DNA of 64,000 nt, taken from positions 1 to 64,000 of the forward strand of contig JAYPBC010000004.1 of assembly GCA_038124025.1 (NCBI GenBank). Reading direction: 5' to 3'. This document shows, piece after piece, positions 47,186 to 56,123 of the stretch; positions within the stretch are counted from its first letter, which is position 1; each line of letters opens with the position of its first letter. Under the pieces are notes generated by a model, which searched no databases, was not told the DNA's origin, and worked only from the letters and a program-made list of their open reading frames with translations. Made by a program: the position numbers and the translations under genes. The DNA comes from UBA1275 sp038124025 (lineage in GTDB: Bacteria > Bacteroidota > Rhodothermia > Balneolales > Balneolaceae).

Positions 47186-48486
47186 GGGTTCAATTTCACC
47201 TCATCCAGTGAGATACGGATTCTCTCAAAACCAGAAGTGTCCGACGGCAAGCTTAAAAACAGCTCATCATTTTCCGAAATACCCTTATTGATAACAGCCT
47301 CGTTCTCATTCACCAATCCTAATTCCACTTCTTGTAACACAACATCCAAACCATCTCTTTTATATACGAAGGTTAATGAGTCCTCTGCATGAATAGTCTC
47401 TAATGGTACAGCTAAGGCATTTTCTAACGAAGCTATCTTAATTCGGTTACTTGTGGTCATAGCTGGTCGTAGTAAGCTGTCGGGTTCATTTATCTGAATG
47501 ACAACTTCAAATACCTTTGAATCGTAATTCTTACGTTGCTCTCCAATATTTGCCACATCGGTAACAACACCAGTAAGTATTTTATCTGGTACTGCGTCCA
47601 AGCCTACCTCTACCAACTGACCTAATTCAATTTTTTGTATATCTACCTCATTCACATAAGTGACTGATTCCATCACGGTAAAATCTGGTAACTCCGCTAC
47701 AACAGGACTCCAAGCGCTAATCTGTTCCCCCTCGGTGATCTTAGAGCCATCCCAATTCCTGCGGTATATAATCATACCTTGATCTGGCGCATAAACAGTA
47801 AACTGAACCATGAGTTCGCGAATCTTTACAATTTCATTGCGTTTTTTTTGTAACTCAGTCTCAACTTCTTTTAACTGCGCTTCCGATTGTTTTACCTTGG
47901 TTTGATAGTTTTTTGTTTCCTGATTTAATTGACGTATTGCCCTATCTAATTCTATCTCTGCCTGCCGTTGTACCGCAGGAGACTCATACTTCGACTGATC
48001 CACCTCTATCTGACGCTCTTCCAAAGCGAATCGCAGGTTAATAAGATTATCTCTAGCCTGTGACAGGGTTAGAGTGGTATCTAATTGTGCTTGAATTACC
48101 TGAGATTCAGCGGACTGTACATCTAATTGGGCATCTTGAAGTTTCCCCATTATTTCTGATCGATCCAATTCGGCTACAAAATCACCTTCCTTAACAATAC
48201 TACCCTCAGGAATAAGCCGCTGAATGAGCATATTATTTACTCGAAAGTCTCTTGCACCTTGTGGGCCTCTTATCTCAACAGAATTTTTTGCCCTGAGTTC
48301 CCCAGTAGTGGTAACATCTACCTCAAAACTTCCTACTCTAGGAGTGGTATATAAGTCAATAAAACCGGTAGCTTCGCTTCGGTTAAATAACCAAAGTGCT
48401 AATAGCAACACCACAAGGGTGCCTGGTATGAGTATTCTTTTTTTCATGGAATTAGGGATATAGTATGAATCGGTATTCTTTTTCAA
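47182..48486 (-). CDS. HlyD/MacA-type periplasmic adaptor
   Basis: A 434-residue membrane fusion protein with one N-terminal membrane anchor (about residues 16-32), half lipoyl domains on both sides of a long coiled coil (about 110-230, LQDAQLDVQSAESQVIQAQ, then QTKVKQSEAQLKEVETELQ) and a C-terminal beta-barrel. An ATG at 48447 (MKKRILIPGT) is an alternative, probably better, start. First gene of the three-gene exporter; overlaps the permease by 4 bases. Confidence 0.87.
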   Translation of the reverse strand: MKKNTDSYYIPNSMKKRILIPGTLVVLLLALWLFNRSEATGFIDLYTTPRVGSFEVDVTTTGELRAKNSVEIRGPQGARDFRVNNMLIQRLIPEGSIVKEGDFVAELDRSEIMGKLQDAQLDVQSAESQVIQAQLDTTLTLSQARDNLINLRFALEERQIEVDQSKYESPAVQRQAEIELDRAIRQLNQETKNYQTKVKQSEAQLKEVETELQKKRNEIVKIRELMVQFTVYAPDQGMIIYRRNWDGSKITEGEQISAWSPVVAELPDFTVMESVTYVNEVDIQKIELGQLVEVGLDAVPDKILTGVVTDVANIGEQRKNYDSKVFEVVIQINEPDSLLRPAMTTSNRIKIASLENALAVPLETIHAEDSLTFVYKRDGLDVVLQEVELGLVNENEAVINKGISENDELFLSLPSDTSGFERIRISLDEVKLNP

Positions 48487-48612
48487 TTCCTTATTGAACC
48501 CAAGAATTTTTACAAGGAATAAATAAATAGTAGGTACAAATTACAGTTTTTGTGCCATTGTACTCTTTTAATAAGATACGTCAGACAAACTCTAACGGTT
48601 ACACCCGAAATA

Positions 48613-49026
48613 TTATTTTACATTAAGTCCTGTTTCCAGACTATAGGTGGTTGCATGTTGAGAATAATCCGTTACTGTTTTTGGATTGTTTTGATCATCC
48701 ACTACTATAACACGGGGTTTGTGGGCCTGGGCTTCCTCTGGGGACATTTCTGCATAAGCTATAACAATAATTCGGTCACCAATTTGGGTTAGCCTAGCTG
48801 CTGCGCCATTTAAACAGCACACTCTCGAACCCCTCTCTCCTGGAATGGTATAGGTTTCTAGTCGCTGACCGTTCGTGATGTTCAGTACCTGTACTTTTTC
48901 GTAGGGAAGTAATTGAGCTTGATCTAATAAATCCTGGTCAATGGTAATGCTACCCTCATACATCAGATTAGCTTCGGTAACCACCATCTGGTGCAATTTA
49001 GATTTAAACATAGTTACTTTCATCAC
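48613..49026 (-). CDS. panD: Aspartate 1-decarboxylase precursor
   Basis: Makes beta-alanine for pantothenate. The 137-residue pro-enzyme has the self-cleavage motif YEGSITID (Gly25-Ser26, where Ser becomes the pyruvoyl group) and LNGAAARLTQIGD. The start overlaps the panC stop by 4 bases, and either of two adjacent ATGs may be used. It is about 15 residues longer than typical, through its C-terminal extension. Confidence 0.95.
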   Translation of the reverse strand: MMKVTMFKSKLHQMVVTEANLMYEGSITIDQDLLDQAQLLPYEKVQVLNITNGQRLETYTIPGERGSRVCCLNGAAARLTQIGDRIIVIAYAEMSPEEAQAHKPRVIVVDDQNNPKTVTDYSQHATTYSLETGLNVK

Positions 49027-49895
49027 GATTCTCCTTTGATCAGTATTTTGTTCGTGAAGATTACATTGTCAATTAGGCGAGCTTTGCCGAGATATGCAGC
49101 TACTGCAATTAAATATCGTTGTCCACCCGTCAGTTGATGTATTGGTTGCAGATTATCGATATCAAAGATACCAAAATAATCATTCCGAAAACCTGCGTCA
49201 GTTAAGGTCCGTTGTATATTTTGAAACATGGTGGGTAAGTCTTTCATTCCTTGCTCAATTTGGTGTTGAGCAGACAACAAGCTTTTATAGATTAGAGGAG
49301 CTATTTCTCTTTCATTTGGCGTCAAATATGCATTTCTACTGCTTAAGGCTAAGCCATCTGAAGCACGCTCAATAGGGGCCATTAGTAACTTCAAACCGTG
49401 ATTAAATTCTTCAACTAGCGCTTCAATCACCTTAAACTGCTGGTAGTCTTTTTGTCCAAATATTGCTAAATCAGGCTCTACAATATTAAATAACTTATTT
49501 ACCACTAAGGCTATCCCTTGAAAATACCCCTTACGACTCGCACCATCCAGATATTGATTTAGCGTATGAACCTCTAAACTAAAGAAAAGTTCTTCATTGT
49601 ACATACCCTGTGTGTCAGGAGTAAAGACCAATGAAACCCCTTCTTGTTTACAAAAACTCAGATCTTGCTCTAGTGTAGTAGGATAGGTTGCAAAATCTTC
49701 ATTTGGAGCAAATTGTTTGGGGTTCACATATATGGATACCACTACCTCATCGGAGTTTTTCCTTGCCAATCGAATGAGTGACAAGTGGCCATCATGCAGT
49801 GCCCCCATGGTAGGTACAAAAGAGACTTTTTTTCCATTTTGCTTGTAGCCCCGAATAATACTTCGCAGCTCTGGTATATGCCCAGTGACTTGCAT
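49023..49895 (-). CDS. panC: Pantothenate synthetase
   Basis: Joins pantoate and beta-alanine with ATP. The 290-residue protein shows the class I nucleotidyl-transferase HIGH-like block VPTMGALHDGHLSLIR, YVNPKQFAPNEDF, GQKDYQQFKVI and the KMSKS-like SSRNAYL. It overlaps panD and starts 2 bases after odhB, so the three genes are likely co-transcribed. Confidence 0.95.
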   Translation of the reverse strand: MQVTGHIPELRSIIRGYKQNGKKVSFVPTMGALHDGHLSLIRLARKNSDEVVVSIYVNPKQFAPNEDFATYPTTLEQDLSFCKQEGVSLVFTPDTQGMYNEELFFSLEVHTLNQYLDGASRKGYFQGIALVVNKLFNIVEPDLAIFGQKDYQQFKVIEALVEEFNHGLKLLMAPIERASDGLALSSRNAYLTPNEREIAPLIYKSLLSAQHQIEQGMKDLPTMFQNIQRTLTDAGFRNDYFGIFDIDNLQPIHQLTGGQRYLIAVAAYLGKARLIDNVIFTNKILIKGES

Positions 49896-49897
49896 CC

Positions 49898-51721
49898 TTA
49901 AATATCTCGATGCTCGTCGAACTGTTCTAAAATCTCTTTAACCCTACTCACAAATGCGCCACCATGCGCTCCATCAATGATTCGATGATCGTAACTCATG
50001 GACAAATACATCATGTGGCGTATAGCAATAACATCACCCTGTTGCGTTTCCATGACCATAGGCCGCTTAACTATTGCACCAGTACCAATGATGGCAACTT
50101 GGGGTTGGTTTATGATGGGGGTCCCCATTAAGTTTCCGACACTTCCATAGTTGGTTAAGGTGATGGTTCCACCAGCTAAATCGTCTGGAGTTAATTTTTT
50201 GCTTCGTGCCTTTTGGGCCACATTATTTACTTCTTCAGCTAATCCTACCAAGTTCATTTGCTGTGCTTTTTTCATCACAGGTACGATTAAACCACCTTCT
50301 CCGCCATTACCCAAGGCAACTGCAATACCGAAATTAATGTCTTTTTTAACATGTATTTCATCACCTACTACCGAACTATTCATCATTGGATATTCCAACA
50401 TAGCCTTGATGATCGCTTCTACAAACAATGGGGTAAAGGTTAATTTTACTCCGGTCTTTTGTTGAAAAGCCTGCTTGTGTTTATTTCTCCATTGTACTAG
50501 GCTTGTTACATCGACTTCGGCAAAAGTGGTCACATGAGCAGAAGTCTGCTTAGAACGAACCATATGCTCAGATATCATCTTGCGCATACGATCCATTTTG
50601 ATAACTTCAACCTCACCTTTTGGGCTTCTTGACACATCGAGTTGTCCTGCTTGAATGGAGTCGGCACTTTCTTGAGGTGCTGCTTTGCCAGAACCAGAGG
50701 CCTGACTCCCTGGACGAGTTAAAGAAACGGTGGTAGTTGACGAACTAGTTTCAGTCGATCCAGTACTTCGATTAGAAAGGTAGCTTAAAATGTCTTTTTT
50801 GGTTACACGGCCACCTTGACCCGTACCTTGGATAGTTTCTAATTCTTGAGCGCTAACCCCTTCTTCTTTGGCAATTGATCGTACAAGGGGAGAGAAAAAT
50901 TGACCGTCGGAACTTTCCCTAGGAATGTCACTAGCCGGTTCTCCTGAAGATGGAGCTAACTGAGCGGTTAAATCTTCTGGCTTCATCGCTGCAATTTGCT
51001 CCTTGGTTAACTGGGTAACTGCTGGTGCAGCACTTATCGTATCATTGGAGGTACTTGCAGCTGATGGGGAAGAACTCACAGAAACCTCTTCGCCGAGTGC
51101 GATGACTGCAATTACCTGACCTACTTCAATGGTATCATCGGCTTCTGCTTTAATTTCTACTAAGGTTCCTTTTACAGGTGAAGGAACTTCTGAGTCCACT
51201 TTATCAGTAGAAATTTCAAGGATTGTTTCATCTTCTTCAACGGTATCCCCTACCTCCTTCATCCATCCTATAACCGTTGCTTCAACAACGGACTCTCCCA
51301 TTTGAGGCATAATCACATCCACTGTTTCCATAGAATCTTGGGATGTTGATTTTGCGACTTCTACCTGAGACGCTGTTGACTCGGTTTTGGTCGGCGGCGT
51401 TTCGGCGACTTGGTCTGGTGTATTATCAGATTCAGGCTCTGCTGTTGGTTCAGCAGCAACTATTTCCGACACCGATGCTGCGTCAGTTTCAATCCTAGCA
51501 ATGGGTTTCCCTACTTCAATGGTCTCTCCCTCTTCAACTAATATTTCTACCAAGATCCCCGCCTCAGGAGAAGGGACTTCACTGTCTACTTTATCTGTAG
51601 CAATTTCCAACAGGGTTTCATCAACTTCTACAGTATCCCCTATTTGTTTGGTCCACTCAATTACCGTGCCTTCCATTATCGATTCACCCATTTGGGGCAT
51701 CATTACATCGACCTTAGCCAT
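49898..51721 (-). CDS. odhB: 2-oxo acid dehydrogenase E2 (dihydrolipoamide succinyltransferase type) with two lipoyl domains
   Basis: A 607-residue E2 core of a 2-oxoacid dehydrogenase complex. Two lipoyl domains lie 130 residues apart with lipoyl-lysines Lys44 and Lys174 in near-identical TDKVDSEVPSP contexts. Ala/Thr/Ser-rich linkers lead to a peripheral-subunit-binding domain (about 275-313, SPLVRSIAKEEGVSAQEL) and the catalytic domain with SYDHRIIDG (His579, Asp583). Whether it serves 2-oxoglutarate or branched-chain acids cannot be settled from sequence; the SucB-type lipoyl pattern favours 2-oxoglutarate. It shares an operon with panC and panD. Confidence 0.9.
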   Translation of the reverse strand: MAKVDVMMPQMGESIMEGTVIEWTKQIGDTVEVDETLLEIATDKVDSEVPSPEAGILVEILVEEGETIEVGKPIARIETDAASVSEIVAAEPTAEPESDNTPDQVAETPPTKTESTASQVEVAKSTSQDSMETVDVIMPQMGESVVEATVIGWMKEVGDTVEEDETILEISTDKVDSEVPSPVKGTLVEIKAEADDTIEVGQVIAVIALGEEVSVSSSPSAASTSNDTISAAPAVTQLTKEQIAAMKPEDLTAQLAPSSGEPASDIPRESSDGQFFSPLVRSIAKEEGVSAQELETIQGTGQGGRVTKKDILSYLSNRSTGSTETSSSTTTVSLTRPGSQASGSGKAAPQESADSIQAGQLDVSRSPKGEVEVIKMDRMRKMISEHMVRSKQTSAHVTTFAEVDVTSLVQWRNKHKQAFQQKTGVKLTFTPLFVEAIIKAMLEYPMMNSSVVGDEIHVKKDINFGIAVALGNGGEGGLIVPVMKKAQQMNLVGLAEEVNNVAQKARSKKLTPDDLAGGTITLTNYGSVGNLMGTPIINQPQVAIIGTGAIVKRPMVMETQQGDVIAIRHMMYLSMSYDHRIIDGAHGGAFVSRVKEILEQFDEHRDI

Positions 51722-51859
51722 ATTATATAAATTTTGTTTATCGTAGGATTATTTTGTGTCTATTTTTGTACAGGTAAACAAACACAGTAAAGTTCTCTAT
51801 TATTTTTAAGACATCAAATCAAAAAATAGCCACTAAGTAAGCAAAAATCCCCCTTTTAC

Positions 51860-51879
51860 AACTTACCATATAGTAAGTT
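51860..51879. promoter_or_regulatory. 20-bp palindrome, operator-like site 1 (odhB upstream)
   Basis: AACTTACCATATAGTAAGTT: 7-base arms around CATATA, with one mismatch near the centre. It shares the pattern xACTxACyAxxTAGTxAGTx with two other sites in the window (15 of 20 bases identical to each). It lies about 140 bases upstream of the odhB start. Confidence 0.55.
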
Positions 51880-51898
51880 CTGCGCATTCAAAGCCCTA

Positions 51899-51918
51899 CA
51901 CTGACTACATAGTAAGTG
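51899..51918. promoter_or_regulatory. 20-bp palindrome, operator-like site 2 (odhB upstream)
   Basis: CACTGACTACATAGTAAGTG, symmetric at 16 of 20 positions. It starts 39 bases from site 1 (close to four helical turns) and overlaps the stop codon of the transsulfuration gene on the same strand. Confidence 0.5.
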
Positions 51919-53050
51919 ATGACTCCACCGCCTGTTTAACATCCCTTTTCAAATCCTCAATATGTTCCAAGCCTACACTAAGGCGAATTAAATTATTTGG
52001 AGTTTCAGATAAAGGACCTTCGGTAGATTTTCTGTGCTCCCATATACTTTCAATACCACCCAGACTAGTGGCCGCCTTAATTAGTTGTGACGTTGCCACC
52101 ACATTTTTTGCCCTTATCTCTCCTCCATCTATCAGAAATGATATCATACCACCAAACGCACGCATTTGTTCTTTGGCTATGCTATGCCCTGGATGGGTCT
52201 CTAAACCAGGATAGAACACCTCTTTTATCCCCGGTAATTGCGTCATAAATTCGGCTAAATGGAAAGCATTTTCGTTATGTGCTCTCATTCGATAGGGAAA
52301 ACTGCGAATACTCCTGCATAACATCCATGCGTCGAAGGGAGAAGGCACCCCTCCCTGCAAAATTTGTACACTACGTACCCGATCCATTAAGGGTCCGGAT
52401 TCTTTAACAATAACCGCACCACCAATAAGATCCGAGTGGCCTCCCAAATATTTGGTTGTAGAGTGAATAACAAGATCCACACCAAAGTCGATTGGATTCA
52501 TATTATAAGGAGTAGGCCAGGTATTATCTACGGCTACAACCACCTCTTGTTGATGAGCCCAACGCACAATGGCCTTTACATCAGTGATAAACATTTGAGG
52601 ATTTGAAGGCGTTTCTATCCATATCATTCGAGTATTCTTCTTTGCGGCGGCTTGCACGGCCTCCAATTGTGTCATATCCACAAAATCAATTTCAAGCCCC
52701 CAACGCTCTGAAAATTCCCACATAAGCTTTCTGGTGCCAAAGTAAACATCATTAGGAATGAGTACATGATCCCCATGTGAAAGGGTTTGAAATACAGCGT
52801 TAATAGCTGCAATTCCTGATGAAAATGCGGCAGCATCTGCACCCTTTTCCATCTCGCATAACACCTTTTCAAGTTCCATACGATTTGGATTTTGCAATCT
52901 ACTATATTTTAAATCTCCTTGTTTATGCTCTCCTTTTGTGTGTTCATAAATCGTAGACATTTCAATACCCGGAACAATGGGGGTGTTTTCTGTGCTTTTA
53001 ATTCTCATGCTACCATGTATGGCAACGGTCTCGATATGGGTACTTTTCAT
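51905..53050 (-). CDS. Transsulfuration PLP enzyme (cystathionine gamma-synthase/lyase family)
   Basis: A 381-residue Cys/Met metabolism PLP-dependent enzyme. The PLP lysine lies in HSTTKYLGGHSDLIGGAV; AAFSSGIAAI, FGTRKLMWEF and WIETPSNPQMFITD are family blocks, and the C-terminus has the SLGGIESIWEHR and SVGLEHIEDL segments. It could be MetB, MetC or cystathionine gamma-lyase; these cannot be separated by eye. It precedes odhB by about 180 bases that hold the palindromic sites. Confidence 0.9.
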   Translation of the reverse strand: MKSTHIETVAIHGSMRIKSTENTPIVPGIEMSTIYEHTKGEHKQGDLKYSRLQNPNRMELEKVLCEMEKGADAAAFSSGIAAINAVFQTLSHGDHVLIPNDVYFGTRKLMWEFSERWGLEIDFVDMTQLEAVQAAAKKNTRMIWIETPSNPQMFITDVKAIVRWAHQQEVVVAVDNTWPTPYNMNPIDFGVDLVIHSTTKYLGGHSDLIGGAVIVKESGPLMDRVRSVQILQGGVPSPFDAWMLCRSIRSFPYRMRAHNENAFHLAEFMTQLPGIKEVFYPGLETHPGHSIAKEQMRAFGGMISFLIDGGEIRAKNVVATSQLIKAATSLGGIESIWEHRKSTEGPLSETPNNLIRLSVGLEHIEDLKRDVKQAVESSLTM

Positions 53051-53287
53051 GAATGGATGGTTAGAATGATTATTTATACCTCAAAGCAATATATGTAATG
53101 CCTAAAAGTTATTCGACTCTATACTTTAAACACGATTATTACTACCAAATATATCTGCAGTTTACTTTAACATCATAATCACCTTCTATTGTAGAAAATA
53201 ATTACATTGAACTCCATGACTTCAAAAAGCACTATCAAATCCAATAAAGCCCTTAACCCAGCAATCCAAGTTTATGATCATCCATCC

Positions 53288-54697
53288 ATGTCCTTCTGGT
53301 TAATGAGAGTTAATCCCAACACCACACTAATAGGTCTTTTTCTTCTGTTTTTAAGTGGATGCAGCCTTGAATCAGGCCCTAGTAATGCAAACGATAACGG
53401 GGAACAGGATACAAACCTTGAGGCCGCTAATAACCCTTGTGAAAATAATCTTACTGCGGAATTATACCCCTGTGCTAACATAAGCCTGTATGCTCATATT
53501 AGCCCTAAAGACTTAGGAGGGCAACAAGTCAATGACATTTGGGGTTGGGTTGACCCAGAAACCTCCAAAGAATATGCTCTAGTGGGTTTAACCGATGGGG
53601 TTAGCTTTGTAGATGTTACAAAGCCAAATGAACCCATTGTTGTAGGCAAATTAGACGAATCGGATTTCCCCTTAAAATATACTTCATTCAGCTTAAATGA
53701 TTTCCCAGCTTGTAATTTAGGACTGGGTAGTACAACTACCGCTAAAGCTGTTTCACAGGGCACTGCTTGGAGAGACATGAAAGTGTTTGATAACCACATG
53801 TTTGTGGTTTCCGATGGACAAATACATGGGATGCAGGTCTTCGATCTCACCAGACTAAGAGCTTTTGATGGTGAATTTATGCAATTCAAAGAAGATGCAC
53901 TCTATAAAGACCTGGGTAATGCCCACAACATAGCCATTAACGAAGATAGTGGGTTTGCTTATGCCATCGGAGTCACTCAAGCAGAAACCTGTGGTTCTAG
54001 GAATGAAACCGGCTTGCATATAATCGATATAAACGACCCAAAGAATCCAACATTTGCTGGCTGCTATGCCGATCCGACCACAGAATTTAATTCTTCTTTC
54101 AGTGCCGGTATAGGATACATACATGATACACAGTGTTTAGACTATAATGGGCCTGATGACCGGTATGCAGGCAAAGAGTTATGTTTTAGTTCAGCAGAAG
54201 GCGCCGTTGTCATCACCGATGTAAGTGACAAAGAGAACCCTACGACGCTATCCGCTAGCGCCGACCCAAGCATGGCCTACTCTCACCAAGGCTGGCTTAC
54301 AGAGGATCATCGATACTTTTTAATGAATGATGAATTAGATGAACTCAATTTTGGACGTACAACCAAGACCTACATTTGGGATGTATCTGACATAAAAAAG
54401 CCCACCTTTTTAGGGTATCATACGCACAACACCCCATCAATCGACCATAATCTTTATGTGCATCAGGAGTATGTATTACAATCAAATTATACTAGCGGAC
54501 TTCGAATTCTAAACCTTCTTGAGGTAGAAAAAGCAGAATTAAATGAGGTCGCATACTTTGACTCTGAACCTAGTCATAATGACGCAAACTTCTCTGGCAC
54601 ATGGAGTAATTATCCCTATTTACCAAGTGGAGTTTTATTGCTAAGTGACATTTACAATGGGCTGTTTATCCTACGACCAGATTATTTGGATAAATAA
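53288..54697 (+). CDS. LVIVD-repeat / choice-of-anchor-B family lipoprotein
   Basis: Start chosen at the ATG that gives a leader ending in the lipobox LSGC; a TTG at 53207 or ATG at 53216 would add about 25 unlikely residues, and an ATG at 53303 is also possible. The mature part of about 440 residues carries beta-propeller-like repeats (WGWVDPETSKEYALVGLTDG, VSFVDVTKPNEPIVVGKL, HIIDINDPKNPTFAGCY, VVITDVSDKENPTTLS, TYIWDVSDIKKPTFLGYH), typical of LVIVD / choice-of-anchor-B proteins. These are surface proteins of unknown function. Several cysteines may form disulfides. Confidence 0.8.
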   Translation: MSFWLMRVNPNTTLIGLFLLFLSGCSLESGPSNANDNGEQDTNLEAANNPCENNLTAELYPCANISLYAHISPKDLGGQQVNDIWGWVDPETSKEYALVGLTDGVSFVDVTKPNEPIVVGKLDESDFPLKYTSFSLNDFPACNLGLGSTTTAKAVSQGTAWRDMKVFDNHMFVVSDGQIHGMQVFDLTRLRAFDGEFMQFKEDALYKDLGNAHNIAINEDSGFAYAIGVTQAETCGSRNETGLHIIDINDPKNPTFAGCYADPTTEFNSSFSAGIGYIHDTQCLDYNGPDDRYAGKELCFSSAEGAVVITDVSDKENPTTLSASADPSMAYSHQGWLTEDHRYFLMNDELDELNFGRTTKTYIWDVSDIKKPTFLGYHTHNTPSIDHNLYVHQEYVLQSNYTSGLRILNLLEVEKAELNEVAYFDSEPSHNDANFSGTWSNYPYLPSGVLLLSDIYNGLFILRPDYLDK

Positions 54698-54896
54698 GCT
54701 TACATTTTTTTAGTTAAACACAGACTTTCTTAAATTTAGTATTCATTAATAATTAAATTTATAATGTCTGCTTTGGCCATCACTCGTGACGCTTATCCGT
54801 GCTAATTTCTGTCACTTAATGTTGGCCTCTGCCGTAGGCACCAATTGAACCTATATTTAGGTATAACCCTTATTAAACTAACTACTGTTCTAGATA
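54698..54896. promoter_or_regulatory. Intergenic region before the alpha-oxoamine synthase
   Basis: About 200 bases without a gene. A small hairpin GCCTCTGCCGTAGGC occurs near 54826-54840. No tRNA or recognisable riboswitch. It presumably holds the promoter of the downstream PLP enzyme. Confidence 0.3.
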
Positions 54897-56123
54897 ATGG
54901 ATTTATTTGATAAGCTGGCAAATCGCCCCAGCCCCCTCGGACCCTTCACATCAGCAGGATATGGCTATTATACTTTTCCAAAATTAGAAGGGCCTCTTGG
55001 ACCTGAAATGAAATTTAATGGAAAAGATATGGTCGTTTGGAGTATAAACGATTACTTAGGTGTGGGTAGTAATGAAAAAATTAAACAAATTGACGCAGAG
55101 GCTACCGCAAAATACAGCCTTAGTGCACCTATGGGCGCTCGGTTAATGACAGGTAATTCAGACGAGCATGAAGCCCTTGAAAAAGAACTTGCTGCTTTTG
55201 TGCATAAAGAAGACGCCCAGCTCTTAAATTTCGGCTACCAAGGCATCATGAGTGTCATCCATGCTTTAGTTGACCGGAATGATTATCTGATTTATGATGA
55301 ATTAAGTCATGCCTGCATTGTCGACGGAAAGCAATTAGCAATGGCAGATAAGTCAGTATTCAAGCATAATGATATAGAAAGTTTTAAGAAACAGTTGTAC
55401 CGGGCTGCTGCAAAGAAAAAAGACAACTCTTCCATTCTTGTAGTGACCGAAGGCGTATTCGGTATGACTGGGGACCTTGGTATTCTTCCTGAAATTATCA
55501 AACTGAAAGAAGAAGTTCCTTTTCGCTTACTTGTCGATGATGCACATGGTTTTGGAACGTTAGGTCATGACGGATCTGGAACAGGTACTCAACTTGAGTG
55601 CCAAGACGGTATTGATGTTTACTTTGGCACATTCGCTAAGGCCGTTGCTTTAGTTGGTGCTTTTGTTGCTTCGGAACCCAGAGTCATTCAATTCTTGAAG
55701 GCGAATGTAAGAAGTCAAATTTTTGCTAAATCTCTACCCATGCCTATTGTAGTTACTGCTAGAGAACGCCTTAAAATGATTCGCCAACATCCAGAATGGA
55801 GAGAAAAACTTTGGTCAAACACCTTAAAATTACGTGAAGGACTTATCAAAATTGGATACAATGTATTGCCTTCTGAAAGTCCGGTTACTCCGGTCTTAAC
55901 TCAAGGAAGTACGGATTTATGCCAGGATATCATGCGTATTATGCGTGAAGAACATGGTATTTTTGTGAGTGGTGTTGCTTATCCCGTGGTTCCAAAAGGG
56001 GTGGTGCTCATTCGACTCATCCCAACGGCTGCTCATAACGATGAACATATTGAAAAAACACTTAGCGCATTTGAAGCAATCAAAGGCTTTGTGGAAGCAG
56101 AAGCGTCTAAAATAAGCGCTTAA
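54897..56123 (+). CDS. Alpha-oxoamine synthase family PLP enzyme (serine palmitoyltransferase / cysteate acyltransferase / KBL-like)
   Basis: A 408-residue fold-type I PLP enzyme that condenses an amino acid with an acyl-CoA. Key residues are the stacking His138 in YDELSHACIVDG, LLVDDAHGFGTLG (Asp214, His217) and the PLP lysine Lys248 in FGTFAKAVALVGAF. The segment RSQIFAKSLPMP and LIRLIPTAAHNDEHIE are shared with a Bacteroidota subgroup involved in sphingolipid or sulfonolipid (capnine) base synthesis. Biotin (BioF) or Gly-acetyltransferase roles are alternatives. It overlaps the next gene tail-to-tail by 17 bases. Confidence 0.85.
   Translation: MDLFDKLANRPSPLGPFTSAGYGYYTFPKLEGPLGPEMKFNGKDMVVWSINDYLGVGSNEKIKQIDAEATAKYSLSAPMGARLMTGNSDEHEALEKELAAFVHKEDAQLLNFGYQGIMSVIHALVDRNDYLIYDELSHACIVDGKQLAMADKSVFKHNDIESFKKQLYRAAAKKKDNSSILVVTEGVFGMTGDLGILPEIIKLKEEVPFRLLVDDAHGFGTLGHDGSGTGTQLECQDGIDVYFGTFAKAVALVGAFVASEPRVIQFLKANVRSQIFAKSLPMPIVVTARERLKMIRQHPEWREKLWSNTLKLREGLIKIGYNVLPSESPVTPVLTQGSTDLCQDIMRIMREEHGIFVSGVAYPVVPKGVVLIRLIPTAAHNDEHIEKTLSAFEAIKGFVEAEASKISA

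Noticed and set aside
51500..51721. Lipoyl-domain duplication as an assembly error.
   Set aside because: The two copies differ at many codons and the linker is unique, so this is a real domain duplication.
54826..54840. Hairpin upstream of the alpha-oxoamine synthase as a riboswitch.
   Set aside because: Only a short isolated stem; no conserved riboswitch core was recognised.
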